DNA of 64,000 bases. Source: Actinomycetes bacterium. GTDB taxonomy: Bacteria; Actinomycetota; Acidimicrobiia; Acidimicrobiales; Acidimicrobiaceae. The DNA lies in assembly GCA_021819725.1 (NCBI GenBank), contig JAKAQR010000004.1, forward strand, positions 62,001 through 126,000. Direction: 5' to 3'. The notes under the pieces were generated by a model. It searched no databases, was not told the origin of the DNA, and saw only the letters and a program-made list of their open reading frames with translations. A program made the translations under genes and the position numbers. Shown here piece after piece: positions 25,810-35,800 of this stretch (positions are counted from its first letter, which is position 1; every line of letters begins with the position of its first letter).

Positions 25810-28800
25810 CGATCACCTGCCCGTAGTTCATCAAAACTCGCCCGTCCCACGACCCGTGTAGCCGCAAGGGCACCGACGGCAAGGGCAACAATCACCACCA
25901 CTGCTATCACCAAAATCTCACTTACTATGGGCAATGCGTAGCCAAAGTGCAGATGGTCGAGACCCGAATCGATCTCAGGGAGCACCGGCAAGGCCAAACG
26001 GGCCCCAAGTACTCCCGCCACCACTCCGGCAATAGCCGCCGAGATCACCAAGATCACCGCCTCGAGGATGTAGGCAACGATCAGACGAGGTCGACTCAGT
26101 CCTAGGACTCGCATCGCAGCAAACTCCGGGATCCTCCCACGCCCCTCGACTAAGAGTTCAAAGGCCAAACCCAACAACACCACAACGATACCAGCGGCAG
26201 CGGCGATCGGGAACAGTCGCTCCGCCAGCCCGAGTGGCTGGTTGGCGTAGCTCGCAGCGAGGGCCTTGGCAGAGGTGACACTCTCGACCACCACCCCCTC
26301 GCGTTGAAGGCGCTGGAGAACGCTACTCGGTGCCCCCTTGGCCAGCCACACCTCGTTGCTCGCCAAGGAGGCCGACTCCTGCACGAGCTGCGCCTGGGTA
26401 AGGTCGACGATACTCGCATCGCCGCCCACCGAGGGCAGGGATGCCAAAGTGAGAAAGGGACGGACATTGATCTGATTGCCATCGAGACCGTTGATCACAC
26501 CAGTACCCACCGCGGAGACCACATTGGCCGATAGCGTGGATCGGACGCTTTGGCTCACGATCGCTGGCAGGTAGATCGGGTAACTACGAGGCACGATGGC
26601 GATCGTGGATCCACCTGAGGCTGGGTAGGCGGTAAAGGCGAGCTGACCGGGTGAGGAGTTCACCCTCGTCGACACGCCAGTCGCCCCTCTCCATGGCCCA
26701 CGGAGGGCTCCAGCAACGCCACCAACTCCCGGCGAGACACCACCAAGCTCGGAGATCGCGATCGTGAAGTGTGCACCTGGAGCAACATATCCGCCATTGG
26801 TGATCACCGAGTAACCAATGCCGGAGAAGAGGCATCCGTCTCGGGCACAGCCAGTAGGGATATGCGTGGTCTGATTCGTTGCGGTCAACGGTACGTAGAT
26901 GCTATCAGGGACATCCTGGGCCTCGTCGATCAGGGTGACCTCGAGGTCGACCTGGGCGCCAGTCGGCACCGATCCCTCAATACGGGCACGAATGGTGAGG
27001 GTATTAGCGGTGACGTGATAGGCCTTGGCCGCAAAGGGTCGCAGTTCAGTGGCGATCTTGGCGACTGGTCCCGTACCGACCGCCGTTGGCCAGCTGGCAA
27101 CCCGCCCAAAGCGGCTCGCCTGCACCGCCAACGTGGTGCCACTCGGCGCTCGATAGAGCTGCGCCGCCATGGCCGCATCACCGGTCGGGTCGGCGCGATC
27201 AACAGCGGCAACGAGCCCCAGATGCTTGGGCAACGCGACGGTGAGAACCTTGCCGGCTCCCACCTCGTAATTGGCGACCTCATTGCGATGACGTGCGATC
27301 ACCGACTGCGCCCCAAAGCCAAAGACTACCAGAGCGAGCGCAATACCAAAGGGGATAATCTGGCGTAGCATGCCTGAACGAGCCCGAAGCTGTCGGACGC
27401 TCAGATACCAAGCGATATGCCGCCCGCCGCGTGTGAGGCGACGAGCAAGACGGAGTGCCAACGACGTGAGCGCAATGACCACAATGGCGATGCCAGCCCC
27501 CAGAAACGCGGGTGCCGCACCTGCGAGAGGATCCACGCTATTGCCGTTCGTCGGCGCGATCACCAACTGTGCCGTCAACACACCCGCTACCACAACGATC
27601 AACACATCGACCAGCGCACGGAAACGCCCTCGGTTGCGTAGCGCCGAACGGCTCGCCTCAAGGACCCCTCGGCGTAGCGCTGTCGCTGCCGCGACGACGG
27701 TGACGACCAACGCGGCAACGACCACCGCAAGACCCGCGACATAGGTCGACCCCAAGATATAGAGCTGGGTGCCGGCAGCAAAGTAGGCATGACCAGCGAT
27801 CATCACCGTCACATAAGCCCCAAGAAACCCGAGCGGACTCGCGATCACCAACACCACCAATGGCTCGCCGATAGCGCGCAGAACGATGCTTCGCGAACGC
27901 ACCCCACGGAGCTGGGCGAGCCGAAACTCCCCCATTCTCGACTGCACCATTCGCCAAATCAAGGTGCCAAAGACGATCAGTCCCAACAGAACCAGCTCCA
28001 AGATAACGACGGTCACCAGTGTCGTCATCGAATTCTGCGAGGCGATAATCGAACCAATGACACCAAAAAGGCCAGAGCTCGCACTCGCATCATCGCGGGT
28101 GGCCACCCGCTCCGCGTAGCGGCTGACCACTGCACCAGTGCGGCGATAGTTACGGATGTTCACTACTGCGGGGTTGAGTGGCATCTGGAGTAAACGATCC
28201 ACTCCCAGGTAGGAGTTGAAGTTGCTCGAGCGAACGACGCCGAACTGCGCTGCGCCGCCAAAGAAGCCCGGAGCGACAATCAGTGGATCTAGGTTCACCG
28301 TCGAACCTGAACCTGAGCCGAAGGCGAAGTAATTATCACCCCACCAGTAGTTGGTGCTGGTATCGGGAATCGCGTACGTCCCAACGACCAGATAGCGCTC
28401 GCTCGTTCCCGCTCCGGGCACACCCGCCGGGATCAGCCCGGCCGCGACCTTCACCGTCGATCCTACCTTGACGCCGAGATATTGAGCAGAGCGCGCGCTG
28501 AGGAGAAGTTGATGATCGTTGAGGGGACAGTGTCCGCTATCGAGCTGAAGGTGCGCACAGAGCGCGGTGCGCTCAAAGAAGCTCGATACGATCGAGGCAC
28601 CCCGGAGCCGTGGTCCTGGGGTGATAGCGGCCGGCACCAATGCACTGAGCAGTGGATGAGAAAACAGTGGGCGCCCATCGAGCCGTGGCGCCTGGGTGAT
28701 GGCCGTCATGAGTTTTGCGCGATCCAAGGCGCCAGTGGAGGTGACCTGCAGGCCGGTTTTGGAGACGGGGGCGGTTCGCAAGCCACCGATCAGCACCGAG

Positions 28801-28937
28801 TTCTGTGCCGAGCCAAGGTAGATCGGCCCAATGGTCGCCCCAAGGATTGCCACCACCGCCGCGACCAGTAGGAAGACAAGGGCCCCTAAGCGGAAACGAA
28901 TTCCCCGAACAAACAGTCCAAATCTAGTCCAACCCAT
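25806..28937 (-). CDS. Large FtsX-like ABC permease
   Basis: This 1043-residue inner-membrane protein has a first TM near residues 16-38 (LGALVFLLVAAVVAILGATI), then a large extracytoplasmic domain of about 250 residues. A first FtsX-type TM bundle lies at about 300-440, and further TMs and a second external domain at about 480-850. The C-terminal bundle has the FtsX motif FAAMRVLGLSRPRLIVAYILE and ends with ALAATRVVGRA. This duplicated-FtsX layout is that of the ABC3/MacB-like family (lipoprotein, peptide or antibiotic export and envelope mechanotransmission). The cargo is unknown. It is the first gene of the three-gene operon. Confidence 0.87.
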   Translation of the reverse strand: MGWTRFGLFVRGIRFRLGALVFLLVAAVVAILGATIGPIYLGSAQNSVLIGGLRTAPVSKTGLQVTSTGALDRAKLMTAITQAPRLDGRPLFSHPLLSALVPAAITPGPRLRGASIVSSFFERTALCAHLQLDSGHCPLNDHQLLLSARSAQYLGVKVGSTVKVAAGLIPAGVPGAGTSERYLVVGTYAIPDTSTNYWWGDNYFAFGSGSGSTVNLDPLIVAPGFFGGAAQFGVVRSSNFNSYLGVDRLLQMPLNPAVVNIRNYRRTGAVVSRYAERVATRDDASASSGLFGVIGSIIASQNSMTTLVTVVILELVLLGLIVFGTLIWRMVQSRMGEFRLAQLRGVRSRSIVLRAIGEPLVVLVIASPLGFLGAYVTVMIAGHAYFAAGTQLYILGSTYVAGLAVVVAALVVTVVAAATALRRGVLEASRSALRNRGRFRALVDVLIVVVAGVLTAQLVIAPTNGNSVDPLAGAAPAFLGAGIAIVVIALTSLALRLARRLTRGGRHIAWYLSVRQLRARSGMLRQIIPFGIALALVVFGFGAQSVIARHRNEVANYEVGAGKVLTVALPKHLGLVAAVDRADPTGDAAMAAQLYRAPSGTTLAVQASRFGRVASWPTAVGTGPVAKIATELRPFAAKAYHVTANTLTIRARIEGSVPTGAQVDLEVTLIDEAQDVPDSIYVPLTATNQTTHIPTGCARDGCLFSGIGYSVITNGGYVAPGAHFTIAISELGGVSPGVGGVAGALRGPWRGATGVSTRVNSSPGQLAFTAYPASGGSTIAIVPRSYPIYLPAIVSQSVRSTLSANVVSAVGTGVINGLDGNQINVRPFLTLASLPSVGGDASIVDLTQAQLVQESASLASNEVWLAKGAPSSVLQRLQREGVVVESVTSAKALAASYANQPLGLAERLFPIAAAAGIVVVLLGLAFELLVEGRGRIPEFAAMRVLGLSRPRLIVAYILEAVILVISAAIAGVVAGVLGARLALPVLPEIDSGLDHLHFGYALPIVSEILVIAVVVIVALAVGALAATRVVGRASFDELRAGDR

Positions 28938-29036
28938 CGACTAACGAAGGATCCATCGCTCAAAGGCACACGCTGACATTCATAAGAGCCTAGCCGGGTA
29001 GCGAGACCATGTCAAGAAGAGAAAGAAACTTGATAC

Positions 29037-29687
29037 CTACAATTGCTCATGATCGAATCGCTTGCGCTCTGCGAGGCGTGCACCAAGGGCCGCGGCCTCA
29101 CTGCGATGACGAACACCAAGCTTCGCGAGAAGGTTGGAGACGTAGTTCTTCACCGTCTTTTCGGCGAGATAGACCTCAGCCGCAATCTCGCGATTCGTCT
29201 TGCCCTCGACGATGAGATCAAAGATCTTGCGCTCCTGCTCCGTCAGGCTCGCCAGGGGATCATCAGTACCCTCGCGCAGGCGTTCGAGCAACTTGGTGGT
29301 CAACCCTGGATCGATGAGACTCTCTCCAGCTGCAATCCTCTTGATGGAGTTTACGAGTTCATCAACCTTGATCTTCTTCAGGAGATAACCGGACGCTCCC
29401 GCCATGATCGCGGAAAAGAGCGCCTCGTCATCGGAGAATGAGGTCAACATCACGCACCGGAGCTCTGGAGCCATCGATCGAAGGTCGCGACAGAGGCTGA
29501 TACCGTCGCCATCACCGAGCCTGACATCTAAGAGTGCCACGTCAGCCTCGACGAGCCCAAAGCGCTCCAGTGCTTCCTTGACCCCCCCGGCCTCTCCGAC
29601 CACCTCGATCTCTGGATCATTGGAGAGAAGGGCTACGATGCCACGCCGTACCACTTCGTGATCTTCAACGATGAAGAGTCGTATCAT
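29037..29687 (-). CDS. NarL/FixJ response regulator, DevR/DosR-like
   Basis: This 216-residue two-domain regulator has receiver residues Asp54 (phosphoacceptor, LLDVRLGDGDG), Thr82 (LTSFSDDEA) and Lys104 (YLLKKIK), at the positions found in mycobacterial DosR. The LuxR helix-turn-helix is LTEQERKIFDLIVEGKTNRE and AEKTVKNYVSNLLAKLGVRHR. DosR controls dormancy genes under hypoxia, NO and CO. No sensor kinase is adjacent, so it is an orphan in this window. ATG at 29687 is chosen because TAGGGT (29694-29699) then lies 6 nt upstream, giving a leaderless start; an ATG two codons earlier abuts that box. A universal stress protein gene lies immediately upstream on the same strand. Confidence 0.9.
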   Translation of the reverse strand: MIRLFIVEDHEVVRRGIVALLSNDPEIEVVGEAGGVKEALERFGLVEADVALLDVRLGDGDGISLCRDLRSMAPELRCVMLTSFSDDEALFSAIMAGASGYLLKKIKVDELVNSIKRIAAGESLIDPGLTTKLLERLREGTDDPLASLTEQERKIFDLIVEGKTNREIAAEVYLAEKTVKNYVSNLLAKLGVRHRSEAAALGARLAERKRFDHEQL

Positions 29688-29735
29688 CGTCATACCCTAT
29701 CCGCCATTTCGCGACCTGGCATCTCCGCGCATCGT

Positions 29736-30164
29736 CTAGCTACGAACGATCACAACAGGTACCGGACAGTGATGGACCAGTTGATCACTGACACTGCCGA
29801 GCATCAGGGCCTGGAAACCACCATGCCCACGGGCACCCACAACCACCAGATCCGCCTTCTCGGCATGCTCGATAATCCGAGAAGCGGCGTTGCCGCTCTC
29901 CAGGGCGGTCGTTACCTTCACCCCGGAATGCGTCTTGGCGGCAACCTCAGCCGCCTCAGCCAAGAGCGCGTTACCTGTCGCCTCAAATTCACCGATGACC
30001 GACTCTGAGAGCCCAAAACCGTAGTCTGGCTCAGTCCACGCATAGACGATCACCAGCTCAGCCCCACGCAGCTCTGCTTCGGCGAGGGCAAACTCCAATG
30101 CCGGCTTCGCCATGGTAGAACCATCATAACCCAATACCACCCGATCATAACCCTTGCCAGACAT
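29736..30164 (-). CDS. Universal stress protein (UspA family)
   Basis: This 142-residue single-domain UspA protein starts YDRVVLGYDGSTMAKPAL, has DLVVVGARGHGG and ends LGSVSDQLVHHCPVPVVIV, matching the ATP-binding motif G-x2-G-x9-GS. GAAGGAGAGAG just before ATG is a good ribosome site. Usp genes are classic members of DosR regulons. It sits 49 bp upstream of the DevR-like gene on the same strand and could be co-transcribed with it. Confidence 0.92.
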   Translation of the reverse strand: MSGKGYDRVVLGYDGSTMAKPALEFALAEAELRGAELVIVYAWTEPDYGFGLSESVIGEFEATGNALLAEAAEVAAKTHSGVKVTTALESGNAASRIIEHAEKADLVVVGARGHGGFQALMLGSVSDQLVHHCPVPVVIVRS

Positions 30165-30745
30165 CTCTCTCCTTCACGTCCAAACGACCATGCCACGCAC
30201 TCACCCACCGCTCAACCTGTCGGCAACGGCGATCCGTGTGCGAACAACCACTAGCACCAATACTAAGCGACACTCTAGTAACGAAGAACATCCTGCTCCT
30301 AGAGTCATAGGTCACTGATTCCTCTGACAATACTCCTTAACTTCTGACTATTTTCGACCGAGAGTGGAGAAAGGCTCACCAACGAATCAGCGTGGAATCG
30401 AGGTGAGCCGAACTCCTACTCCACCCCACGACCCAGATGGCGCCCACCACACGCCATCTGGGTCTCGCAATTCAAGCAAATCACTACCCTCCTCGTTCTC
30501 CAGTAGCCCACCTACGTGGGAGTCCTCACACAACTGCACCAGCACGCGACGTATCCCCCGCCTTCGCCCCATACCCTCGGCGCCATCCTTACAGGACAAT
30601 CGCTCCTAGCTCGCAAATTACCTATCCCCGCTATCCATGAGTTCGCCCACTCGAACTCTCACGCACTAGCTGGCAATCCTAGGTCCCAAACCAGGTAATC
30701 TGGGGCGTTCCTACAACGCGTCGCGCAGTCGATCATTATCCCACC
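30165..30745. other. Divergent intergenic region with structured elements
   Basis: 581 bp between usp (minus) and the MFS gene (plus). No gene is recognised. It contains the nested inverted repeats at 30364-30424 and 30430-30464, described separately, and a -10-like CATTAT (30734-30739) 6 nt before the MFS start. Confidence 0.5.
30364..30464. repeat. Nested inverted repeats, possible structured RNA
   Basis: GGCTCACC (30373-30380) pairs with GGTGAGCC (30402-30409) and is flanked by GTGGAG (30364-30369) and CTCCAC (30419-30424). A perfect 13-bp stem, GACCCAGATGGCG (30430-30442) with CGCCATCTGGGTC (30452-30464), follows. Neither end has a T-run. It could be a leader RNA for either flanking gene or an independent RNA. 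Confidence 0.5.
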
Positions 30746-32065
30746 ATGCTCGCTAGCATGGTGGGGGTGCAGCCACACTCCCACCGACGAGTCACCGAAC
30801 GGTCGAAGGTCTGGCTCGCAAACTACTTCGACGCCAGCTCCCCGCTTGGCATACTCCGTCGTATCCATGCACTCTCGATTTCATCGGATACTCTCATGAC
30901 CGTCGCCCTCGCGGGTTCGCTCTTCTTCTCGATCTCACCTGATGAAGCGCGCTCAAAGGTAACCCTCTACCTCCTCTTCACGATGGCGCCGTTTGCGGTG
31001 TTAGCACCGTTAATCTCTCCTCTCATCGACCGTGGTCCAAGAGTCCGGCGCATCGTCGTCATCGTCTCGGGTATCGTCCGCTTCGTCGGCGTCTTTCTCA
31101 TGATCTTCGAGCTACGATCGCTACTCCTCTTTCCGCTCGCACTCATGAATCTGGTCGCCTCGAAGGCCTACCTTGTCTCAAAGTCATCGCTGATCCCAGA
31201 GCTCCTCGACTCTGATTCGCGATCCCAGCTCGGGAGTCTGGTCAAGACCAACGCCAATATCACCCTATTAGCAGCCATCGCTGGCGCCATCGCCGGTGTG
31301 GTCGGTGCGGGAATCTTAAAGACCCCCTTTCTCGGGGCCCACTACGACCTCATTGTCGAGCTCATTCCCCTCAGCCTGTTCATCTATGAATCTCGTGCAC
31401 TGATCAAACACTTACCGGTTCGCACACCAGACCAACCGCGAAACAAGACGACCAAGAAACGTCGACCCAGCGGGCCCGCCTATGCTCAGACGCTGACGCT
31501 TTCACTCCTTATGAGCGTGCTACGCGGACAGGTAGGCTTCTTCGTCTTTCTCTTGGCCTTCGCGTTGAAAGGGGCGCACAGCCCAACCTGGCTCTACGGA
31601 GCTGCCTTAGCCGCGAGCGCACTCGGTTCGGCCCTCGCGACCCAGTTGACACCCCTTGTTCGACGCAAACTCGGTGAGACCACCATCGTGATACTGGGAA
31701 CCATCGCCATTGTGGCCGTTGCCTTTGTCGCGGCAACCCTCCACATCGGTATCGCAGGAGCGATTCTGATCGCTTTTGTCCTCGGTGTCGCCGCAGGCGG
31801 CGCAAAGATCGCCTTCGACGCCAGCGTCCAGACCTCCATGGCCAAACACGAATATGGGAGGCTCTTTGCTCGCTACGAGTCCTACTTTCAACTCTCTTGG
31901 GTCCTCGGCGCCTTCGTTGCCACCCTAGCAAATCTCACCCTCGGCGACGGAGAGGCCTTCCTCGGCGCAACGGCGATATTAGCTCTCGCCTCCTATATCA
32001 TCGCAATCTCCGCACTTCGGCACTCCGGAGAGGAGCCAAGTGCCGAGGACCCCGAGTGGCAATGA
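30746..32065 (+). CDS. MFS transporter, 12-TM type
   Basis: This 439-residue polytopic protein has two six-TM halves separated by a basic central loop (RTPDQPRNKTTKKRRPSG, about 230-250). LISPLIDRGPRVRR resembles the MFS loop 2-3 motif. No specific subfamily is recognised. The start is uncertain: ATG at 30746 lies inside a perfect 11-bp hairpin (CCCACCATGCT / AGCATGGTGGG, 30740-30765). CATTAT 6 nt upstream would make the mRNA leaderless and leave only part of the hairpin. GTG codons at 30761 and 30767 are alternatives. Confidence 0.82.
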   Translation: MLASMVGVQPHSHRRVTERSKVWLANYFDASSPLGILRRIHALSISSDTLMTVALAGSLFFSISPDEARSKVTLYLLFTMAPFAVLAPLISPLIDRGPRVRRIVVIVSGIVRFVGVFLMIFELRSLLLFPLALMNLVASKAYLVSKSSLIPELLDSDSRSQLGSLVKTNANITLLAAIAGAIAGVVGAGILKTPFLGAHYDLIVELIPLSLFIYESRALIKHLPVRTPDQPRNKTTKKRRPSGPAYAQTLTLSLLMSVLRGQVGFFVFLLAFALKGAHSPTWLYGAALAASALGSALATQLTPLVRRKLGETTIVILGTIAIVAVAFVAATLHIGIAGAILIAFVLGVAAGGAKIAFDASVQTSMAKHEYGRLFARYESYFQLSWVLGAFVATLANLTLGDGEAFLGATAILALASYIIAISALRHSGEEPSAEDPEWQ

Positions 32066-32094
32066 TCAACGGTTTTGCGAGCTAACCCGCCCCG

Positions 32095-32823
32095 GTGAAC
32101 TACTCGCCCATGGATGCACAAGCTCCACCCACCGATCGCCACTCGACGCTAGCAACCACCATCGACGAGCTCGACCAGCACGCACGTCTCCATCATGAAA
32201 ACACCGCCCCGGCACGTGAGAAGCGACAAGCTGCCGGTGCACTCCGCGCTCAGTGCACCTTGGCCGAGGTCAAATGGTTGGTAGCTCATCCAAGCCCGAA
32301 TGCACGAGAGCTCGCCGCACAACTCGCTCCCGAGCTGGCAGTATCACATCGCCCGGTGGTCATGGAATTACTGTGCCGGCTCGCCGATGATAGCAACTGG
32401 GAGGTCAGGGAGTGGGCGGCTGAAGGCATCGCCACTGCGCTCGACGGTTTGGTCGCGGCGACCCGTAGAGCTGAACTCGCCAAACTCCTCGGTGACACCA
32501 ACCCCTGCCTCCTCCGCGCTGGTATTGTTGCAAGTGGTTACCTCGCCGCGCGACTCACCTGCGAAGAGGCTCGAACTCTTCTCACGCTGCTCTTCGATCA
32601 CGATCGTGAACGTGATCCCTACGTTCGCAAAAACCTCTTTCCCTTCGCCATTGGCTCCTACTTTGTGCCCGTTCACCCAGAGTGCGTAATCGCGACCGTC
32701 AAAGAGCGCCTTCCAACGGCCGATCCAAACCAGACCGCCTCCTGGCGGCTCATTCTCAAAGCAAAGGCAGCTCAATCGTTACCAGAGCTTCGAGTGCTCC
32801 TTGATAACGCAGAACACCATTAA
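32095..32823 (+). CDS. HEAT-repeat protein, AlkD-like appearance
   Basis: This 242-residue helical protein has repeats such as LVAHPSPNARELAAQLAPEL and LADDSNWEVREWAAEGIATA, which are HEAT units; the overall feel is that of the DNA alkylation repair (AlkD/AlkC) superfamily. I cannot verify the active-site residues, so DNA glycosylase activity is only a possibility. The start is GTG at 32095; an ATG at 32110 is an alternative. It follows the MFS gene by 29 bp and ends at a strong hairpin. Confidence 0.65.
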   Translation: MNYSPMDAQAPPTDRHSTLATTIDELDQHARLHHENTAPAREKRQAAGALRAQCTLAEVKWLVAHPSPNARELAAQLAPELAVSHRPVVMELLCRLADDSNWEVREWAAEGIATALDGLVAATRRAELAKLLGDTNPCLLRAGIVASGYLAARLTCEEARTLLTLLFDHDRERDPYVRKNLFPFAIGSYFVPVHPECVIATVKERLPTADPNQTASWRLILKAKAAQSLPELRVLLDNAEHH

Positions 32824-32852
32824 GGGGAAGAACCGAAGCTCTTCCCCTTAAT
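32819..32852 (+). terminator. Bidirectional terminator between convergent genes
   Basis: Perfect 13-bp stem ATTAAGGGGAAGA / TCTTCCCCTTAAT with an 8-nt loop. It starts at the stop codon of the HEAT-repeat gene and lies 23 bp from the end of the giant surface-protein gene. The A/T-rich ends give a short U-run-like base on both strands. Confidence 0.8.
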
Positions 32853-32874
32853 GCCTGTACTAGGAGTTCGTACC

Positions 32875-35800
32875 TTACGACGGGAAGACGAATCCGGTCA
32901 CCATTGGCTTAGCAAGCTTGAGGCTCGCATCTGAACCCTCATAGGGGGCCGAACCAAAGTTGAAGACTCCACCGTCGGCGGCGAAGAGGTAATACCCCTG
33001 TTTGCCATTCACCGTTGGCCCAAAGGCACCACCGATGATCGGGGCGTTCAGCGGGTGATCTCCCGTCAGACCAGTAATGCCGTAGGTGTAGGTGCTTCCC
33101 TGGAACTGAGCCGAGCCAAGATTGAAGACTCCGCCGTCAGCGGCAATGAGTAGGTAACCCGTTCCCTCTGGATCAACCGCAATACCAACGATTGGCGCAT
33201 TGAGTGGACGAGAACCAGTCAAGCCGGTAAGCCCCAACGAGTACGTGGTGCCATAGAGACCAGCTGACCCGAAGTTGAAGACTCCGCCGTCAGCGGCCAC
33301 CAGGTACAGCCCGTTGCCATTAGGCAGAGCCGCAATGCCAACGATTGGCGCATTGAGCGGACGAGAACCACTCAGGCCCGTGATGCCGTACTTCGAGACT
33401 CCGACGTAGTTGGCCGCGTTACCAAAGGCATAGATGTTGCCCGAATTTGTCGCAACCCAATAGCCACCACCATCTGGGGTCGAGGCCATGCCAATGACCT
33501 TGCCCGAGAGATTGGTGACGTTCCCGAAGGAGTGCGCCGAACCAAAGTCATACACCGTGCCATTGGACGTCACCATCCAGTACCCATTCGTACCTGCCGG
33601 CGCTCCACCAACAACTGCGCCCGTAGCGATGTTCTCCCCTGGGAGAGAGTTGTCATACGGTGCCCCATGGTTGAAATACCCACCGTCAGCCGCGATCATC
33701 GCATACGGGACCGAGTCTACGACCGACGATGAGGTCGAAGGGGTGACCGACAACGACGAGGTCGACGGCTCCACTACCGTGACGGTGCGGGTGATCGTGG
33801 TCACCCCACCAGGACTGGTGCTCGGTGGAACCACTGCTGGCGCCGTCGGAGTCGCACTCACCGTCGGATAGGCACTCGCCACCGTCCCTGAGAGAGCTCG
33901 TACCTCGAACGAGTACTCAGTACCATTCGTTAGACCCGTCACGTCGGTCACAATCGGGTTTGTTCCGGTCTCCGTCGAGGGGACCTGGATCCAACCGCTG
34001 TCAAAGCCAACGTTTGTCGGACCATACCGGTACTCATAGCCGGTGATCGCGCTCGACGAATTCCCTTCAGTCGCCTGAGGAATCGAGAGGGAGACCGAGG
34101 CGTCCCCTGCCGTCGGAGTAACCACGAGATTCGTCACCTTCGGTGCCGCTGACTCTGGGATGACCGAGAGGGTGGTCGTTGGACCATTGCCGATCACATT
34201 GGTAGCGTAAATGCTCACCGTGTAGTCAGTCCCGTTGGTCAAACTACTCCGACTCAAGCTCGTCGATGTAGTCGTGCCACTATCGACGACACCCGCACTT
34301 GTTGAAACGGTGTAGCTATAACCGGTAATCGAAGTACCTCCACCAGCGGGTGCCGACCACTTCATGGAAAAGCCGTCACTCCCCGTCGTCAGCGAAGTTA
34401 CCGTCACCATGCCAGGCAAACCATAGGGGGTCGCTTCTGCGTGCGGTGGACTACCTTCGACGAGTTTTCCGCCAGGACCAGTGTTACCCACAAAGCCGGC
34501 ATAGGCCGTGACTGTGAACTTATATCGATCCCCATTGGTCAGGCCTGTCACCGGAACCGTGTACATTTGGCCCGTAGGAATCGTTGTCGGCGGCACCACC
34601 ATGGTCTGGATCGCTCCCCCACTCGTATAATAGGTGATCACATACTGCGGGTTGTACTCACTCGGTAGCGCGGTGAATCCTACATTGACGGTTCCGCTAC
34701 GTACTGGTGTGGCACTCACAACCGTGGTCGGGGCGGTACTCGGGAACGGCGTATATGGAGTGAGACTCGTTCCGGTGGTGGCGACATCCGTTGCCTGGCC
34801 AGCCTGGCCTATCTCACCATTCTGGTTGGCAAACGCCACCCACACCTGGTACGACTCGCCGTTGGTGAGCCCACCCAAGGTGTAGCTCCAGACCCCTTGT
34901 GACACGGTGGGATGCGCCACGTTCACCACATGAACGATCCCATCGGATCCCTCATAGTAGATCACAAGGCTCGTTGGCGTGGCGCCATTGTCAGTCACCG
35001 GAGCGTTGACATGCAGCGAGATCTCATGGCTTCCTGGCGTAGCATTGATCGCGCTGGGAGCCCCAAGACGGCCCACGACCGCAATAGAGTCCGTTTGAGA
35101 GCTCACCGAGTCATTGGCACCCGTATTCGCCGAGACATTCGCAGCAACGGTTGTCCCATCGGGAATACCTGCAAAGGTATGGGAGTAGATCTCACCGTTG
35201 AGACCCTGGAGCACCGCAGATATCGGAACGGTAACGGTCGCGATCGGACTCGGTGAGCTCCCTTGAATCCCGTTCAAGGAGTACAACGTGATGGTGTACG
35301 AGCTCACCTCAGCACTCCCAATCGAGACTGGGGCAGTAAAGTTCACAGTCACGTCATGAGTCGTCGCCGGAGAGGTCATCGATGGATACGTCGAACCTAT
35401 TTGCGTGTTCGGCCCTACTTCGGCGATACTTGGCATCACCGGGCCAGAGGACACAAACTCGGTCACCTCGTTCGGAGTTCCTTGGGCCTCGCCGTTCATG
35501 GCAAAGACCTCGACGGTGTACTCCTGGCCAGCCGTGGCCGCGAAGGCGTACGCGTTGGCATCATTGGTCGAGACAGGAGCTGCCCCATCGACGCTCACTC
35601 GGTAGTCAGTAGCTCCAGAGACGCGGTTCCAGGTAACAAGGACCTGGCCACCCGAGACAAGTGCCTTCAATCCAGTGACGGCGTCAGGAGCAACGACTGG
35701 GGTTGTCGCCGTATCAGCACCCAGCGTGGCGGCGTGGGACCAGAAGTCATTGCCTGTCGTCGCGCTAACGACCTGAGCACGTACCGAGACCGTATAGGGG

